NCBI GenBank assembly: GCA_040772225.1
Contig: JAXGYO010000004.1
Location: 40,885-104,884 of the forward strand
Origin: JAAYED01 sp040772225
Lineage (GTDB): Bacteria; Chloroflexota; Anaerolineae; UBA1429
DNA: 64,000 bases
Direction of reading: 5' to 3'
Of this stretch, positions 61,562 to 64,000 are shown in pieces. A model generated the notes under the pieces. The model had not been told where the DNA came from, did no database searches, and saw only the letters and a list, made by a program, of their open reading frames with translations. Every line of letters starts with the position of its first letter. Within the stretch, counting starts at the first letter, position 1. The position numbers were made by a program, and so were the translations under genes.

Positions 61562-62255
61562 GAGATGTAGGGGCGCACCACCGTGTGCGCCCGTTGCTGC
61601 CGGTGCGGGCGCCGTCTGGGCGCACCCCGTGCGCCCGGCGGTGCGGGCACCCGTCCGCGTAGGGGCGCACCACCGTGTGCGCCCGTTGCTGCCGGTGCGG
61701 GCGCCTGTCCCTGTAGGGGCGCACCACCGTGTGCGCCCGTTGCGCCAGTGCGGGCTATAAGCCCGCGTCCGGTGTGCGCCCGCTGCTGCCGGTGCGGGCT
61801 CCTGTCCCTGTAGGGGCGCACCACCGTGTGCGCCCACGACAGGGAATGCGGGCGCCCGCGGTCGTCCGCGCCGGGCCGTCCGGGGCGCACCACCGTGCAG
61901 TGGGCTATAAGCCCGCGGTCCGTCCGGTTGCGCCCACCGCTGCCGGTGCGGGCTCCTGCGTGGGCGCCCACCGGCGCCGTTGCGCCGGCGGGCGAGACCC
62001 GGCGGGCCCACGCTGCCGGTGCCCCCGTCCCTGTAGGGGCGCACCACCGTGTGCGCCCACGGCCGCCGGTGCGGGCTATAAGCCCGCGGTCCGGTGTGCG
62101 CCCACGGCTGCCGGTGCGGGCTCCCGTCCCTGTAGGGGCGCACCACCGTGTGCGCCCGTTGCCGCCAGTGCGGGCGAGACGCCCGCGGTCCGGTGTGCGC
62201 CCACGGCCGCCAATGCGGGCTATAAGCCCGCGGTCCAGTCTCCGCCCACGACCGC
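61562..62255. repeat. Array of GGGCGCAC/GTGCGCCC hairpins and GCGGGCTATAAGCCCGC elements
   Basis: The unit GTAGGGGCGCACCACCGTGT-GCGCCC (stem GGGCGCAC, loop of 4) recurs about seven times, with CGTTGCTGCCGGTGCGGGC or CACGGCCGCCGGTGCGGGC links, at a period near 70-75 bp. GCGGGCTATAAGCCCGC plus GGTCC occurs three times (about 61.90, 62.08 and 62.21 kb), the last only 20 bp from the stop of the LysW-like gene. No gene is present. Confidence 0.88.
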
Positions 62256-62507
62256 TCAGTAATCGTCCTCGTAATCCTCGTCTTCGTCCTCGTCCTCTTC
62301 TTCCTCGTCGGGAAAGATCGCGAACTCGGCGTTGTCGTCCTCCTCATCGTCCTCATCCAGCTCAAAAGGCCAGTCGAGCACGATCGGGTTGAGACTCACG
62401 ACCTCAAGCCGCGCGTCGCACCAGCGGCAAGTCACGATGTCCCCGATATCTGGCATATCGGCGAAGCGAATACGCTCATCACACTGCGGGCAGGTCGCAA
62501 AAGGCAT
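62256..62507 (-). CDS. LysW-like amino-group-carrier zinc-ribbon protein with long acidic tail
   Basis: A protein of 83 residues. ATG at 62507 behind AGGGGGGTGTCAG. The zinc ribbon has C6-x2-C9 and C27-x2-C30 (ATCPQCDERIRFADMPDIGD, IVTCRWCDARLEVVSLNP). RLEVVSLNP is close to the ELEVVSLDP of LysW, the carrier that holds alpha-aminoadipate or glutamate during lysine/arginine synthesis. LysW ends in EDWGE, whose last Glu is the attachment site. Here the ribbon is followed by about 25 Asp/Glu residues (for example DEDDEEDDNAEFAIFPDEEE) and ends EDDY, without that motif. It may bind a different partner. No lysX/argX-type gene lies nearby. Confidence 0.75.
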   Translation of the reverse strand: MPFATCPQCDERIRFADMPDIGDIVTCRWCDARLEVVSLNPIVLDWPFELDEDDEEDDNAEFAIFPDEEEEDEDEDEDYEDDY

Positions 62508-62656
62508 CTGACACCCCCCTAAAAAGCAACGCGTGGCTGTACTCACAATGGAGCACAGCCTCATTATAGCAAACATCGTGCATCGTGCGCATCGAGATTG
62601 CCGGCCCGGTGCATCCCTGCGAGGTGCGCCCCGCGACTGCCCGGACACCGCAAACG

Positions 62657-62686
62657 TTGACAACCGCCACCGCCGGCTGCTATACT
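62657..62686 (+). promoter_or_regulatory. Near-consensus sigma-70 promoter
   Basis: A perfect TTGACA at 62657-62662, an 18-bp spacer and TATACT at 62681-62686. Transcription should start near 62692. It drives the small gene at 62739, giving a leader of about 47 nt that contains GGGGAGG. Confidence 0.7.
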
Positions 62687-62738
62687 GATTATGACAAACC
62701 GGTTCACAGTGGTCTGGCGATGCGCCGGGGAGGACAAC

Positions 62739-63032
62739 ATGACGGGTGAGATATTCAAGGTGTGGTTGATCCGGCCCACAGAGGCGTACTATGCGCTCCC
62801 GCCGAAGGAGCGCCTTGCTGTGTCGGAGAGGGCACGGGCGGCGTTGGCGGAGGCGGGCGGCGAGTACTTGCTGATCTGTGACTCTGCCTGGTGCTCGGAG
62901 ACCTGGCCGGCCTGGGGCGTCGAAAAGTTCCCCAATATGGAGGCGGTTCAGCGCCATGCGCGCCTGCTGCAGACCAACGACGCGCTGCGCTACTTCGAGT
63001 CCATGACGTTGCTCGGCACCAAAGCGGCCTGA
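62739..63032 (+). CDS. Hypothetical 97-residue cytoplasmic protein
   Basis: I chose ATG 62739 (MTGEIFKVWLIRPTEAYY) because GGGGAGGACAAC precedes it. The earlier in-frame ATG (62691) falls on the predicted transcription start. The protein is compact and mixed alpha/beta: a first strand, a helix ALPPKERLAVSERARAALAE, a strand GGEYLLICDSAWCSETWPAW, and a helix NMEAVQRHARLLQTNDALRY. This ferredoxin-like arrangement suggests a dimeric alpha+beta barrel of the EthD/DUF3303 sort, but no conserved motif confirms it. It is monocistronic, with a strong promoter. Confidence 0.75.
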   Translation: MTGEIFKVWLIRPTEAYYALPPKERLAVSERARAALAEAGGEYLLICDSAWCSETWPAWGVEKFPNMEAVQRHARLLQTNDALRYFESMTLLGTKAA

Positions 63033-63048
63033 TCCGGGCGCCCGCGCC

Positions 63049-63825
63049 TCAGTCGTCGTCCTGAGGGTATTCGAGCTGCATCAGGATAAACGGCAGATCG
63101 CGGGGGGTGATGATCCCAATGAAATCCTGATCGGGCCGGGCATCGGCTGTGATCAGGATGGCATCGAGCCGGCGGCCTTCGCGCTGGTGGCTCTCAAACT
63201 CCGACAGTGCGTCGTAGAGGGTCGCCTCGGGCCGGAGAAAGACATAGTTGTCCTCGCCGTCGGCGAGCCTGAGCACCTGCCCCACCGTGACGGCATCCAG
63301 ATCCACATCCCCGACCACGTCACCGCCGTTGCCGCGATTGGTGGGCAGATCGAGCGCGCCGAGCCAGCGGGCGATAGTGGCGCCGGTCAGCAGGGCGATG
63401 CACTTGCCCTGACGATCGCGCACCGGCAACTGCGAATAGCCGCGCTCGCGCAGCATCCGCACCGCCAGCCGCACCGTATCGTCCACCCGAACAGTGCCCA
63501 CGCGCCGCGTAAAGCGGCTGCCGATCCGCGGGGGATCCGAGATCAGCCGCAGGTAACGCTCGATCTCCTGCACCACATCGTCGTGCGGCTCTGCAATGGG
63601 CAGCACGCGGTCGCTGTGGACGAGGGCATTGCGCAGCTCGGCCAGCTCGCGCAGATCCCCCTGGATGTGGCCCACGATCGGCTCTCTCCGCGTGGCCGCG
63701 CGCAGTTTCTCCCCGAACGACCGGTGATCCTCGACCCTGCCGATGTCCGCCAGGCGGTGCTCGATCCGGTTGAACGCGAGGAGAAACCGGTTGGCGTTGG
63801 ACTGTGCCTCGGAATCTGATGTCAT
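63049..63825 (-). CDS. HEPN-like/CBS-pair protein
   Basis: A protein of 258 residues. ATG at 63825 behind GACGAAGGAT. Residues 8-90 are all-helical with LRELAELRNALVHS, that is R65-N-x-x-x-H70, the R-x4-H signature of HEPN domains, several of which are RNases in toxin and defence systems. Residues 100-258 hold a CBS pair: GTVRVDDTVRLAVRMLRERG with YSQLPVRDRQGKCIALLTGA, and NYVFLRPEATLYDALSEFES with ILITADARPDQDFIGIITPR. CBS pairs sense adenosine nucleotides. The combination suggests a nucleotide-controlled HEPN protein. Activity cannot be told from the motif alone; some HEPN proteins only bind. Confidence 0.75.
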   Translation of the reverse strand: MTSDSEAQSNANRFLLAFNRIEHRLADIGRVEDHRSFGEKLRAATRREPIVGHIQGDLRELAELRNALVHSDRVLPIAEPHDDVVQEIERYLRLISDPPRIGSRFTRRVGTVRVDDTVRLAVRMLRERGYSQLPVRDRQGKCIALLTGATIARWLGALDLPTNRGNGGDVVGDVDLDAVTVGQVLRLADGEDNYVFLRPEATLYDALSEFESHQREGRRLDAILITADARPDQDFIGIITPRDLPFILMQLEYPQDDD

Positions 63826-63838
63826 ATCCTTCGTCCCC

Positions 63839-64000
63839 TCACCCTTCTAGCTCAGTGTAAGGCACGCGCATGGTACCACGACAGGGGCGCAACTGCCACC
63901 TGTGCGACGGCCCGTCCGTCGCATGCAAATCAGCGGAGCGCGCAGCGACGAGACTCTTGCACTCGCGCAGCTCGACGGGGCGCCCATAGCCATCGCGCAA
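63839..64000 (-). other. Open frame running off the window edge
   Basis: The minus-strand frame from the edge is open for 53 codons (LRDGYGRPVELRECKSLVAA ... RVPYTELEG) and stops at 63839, 13 bp before the HEPN/CBS start. It could be the 3' end of an upstream gene in the same operon, or chance in GC-rich DNA. No family is recognised. Confidence 0.25.

Noticed and set aside
63826..64000. tRNA-like or terminator structure at the window end
   Set aside because: I could not fold a cloverleaf or a stem followed by a T-run here.

Overview
The window is high-GC bacterial DNA with the gene content of a Chloroflexota genome, probably class Anaerolineae. The support is family content plus genome style; there is no rRNA or other marker gene. 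Pointers are two long GT39-type membrane proteins with C-terminal beta domains, a LysW-like zinc ribbon, a DUF11-type giant exoprotein, several degradative hydrolases (CE15, GH43 remnant, sulfatase, amidohydrolase) and very abundant GC-rich hairpin repeats between genes. I saw no tRNA, rRNA or CRISPR array.

Layout. 0.2-3.2 kb: a methyltransferase tail, a helical hypothetical protein, a class C beta-lactamase-fold hydrolase and a rhodanese-like lipoprotein with Ser in place of the catalytic Cys. 3.5-8.4 kb: two overlapping GT39-like genes behind a clear promoter. 9.0-10.4 kb: an ECF sigma/anti-sigma pair. 10.6 kb: a 51-codon UvrA stub. 10.9-16.2 kb: a MacAB-type efflux system followed by a two-component pair, the kinase probably leaderless. 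16.8-22.1 kb: a CE15 esterase, a 1.3-kb hairpin-repeat array, an FmdE-TrmO fusion, a truncated GH43 and a methyltransferase. 22.1-28.2 kb: a broken second copy of a phosphotransferase gene mixed with hairpin repeats, a frameshifted subtilase, the intact phosphotransferase, and ten tandem hairpins. 28.3-32.9 kb: a 1307-residue DUF11 exoprotein and a peroxiredoxin-like gene with in-frame TGA (probable selenocysteine). 33-42 kb: two similar composite repeat arrays bracketing a DUF4256 pseudogene and three tandem, heavily frameshifted LRR genes. 42-50 kb: an esterase, an amidohydrolase, a long-period repeat array, a sulfatase and a ferric-reductase-like flavocytochrome with a 32-residue partner. 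50-53 kb: decayed genes (TIM-barrel isomerase, DUF2254, M23 peptidase, alpha/beta hydrolase) and a zinc-ribbon membrane protein. 53.5-61.5 kb: a compact tailed-phage-like module (portal, fused protease-scaffold-capsid, small membrane proteins, connector-like and baseplate-like proteins) interrupted by a REP-associated tyrosine transposase (RAYT) between matching inverted repeats. 61.5-64 kb: more hairpins, a LysW-like acidic protein, a small hypothetical protein and a HEPN-like/CBS protein.

The most striking points are: (i) the UGA-containing peroxiredoxin with a hairpin at the expected bSECIS distance; (ii) a vocabulary of at least ten short perfect hairpins, many sharing a GGACCGC flank, that build every long intergenic array and also interrupt pseudogenes, in a window that also carries a RAYT; (iii) the reduced phage head module whose capsid is fused to its protease but has its own internal ribosome binding site; and (iv) a shared C-terminal [YF]LPLV-x-R tail on unrelated exported proteins. 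Frameshifts cluster at 33.9-41.1 kb, so either real decay or poor assembly of repeats must be considered there.
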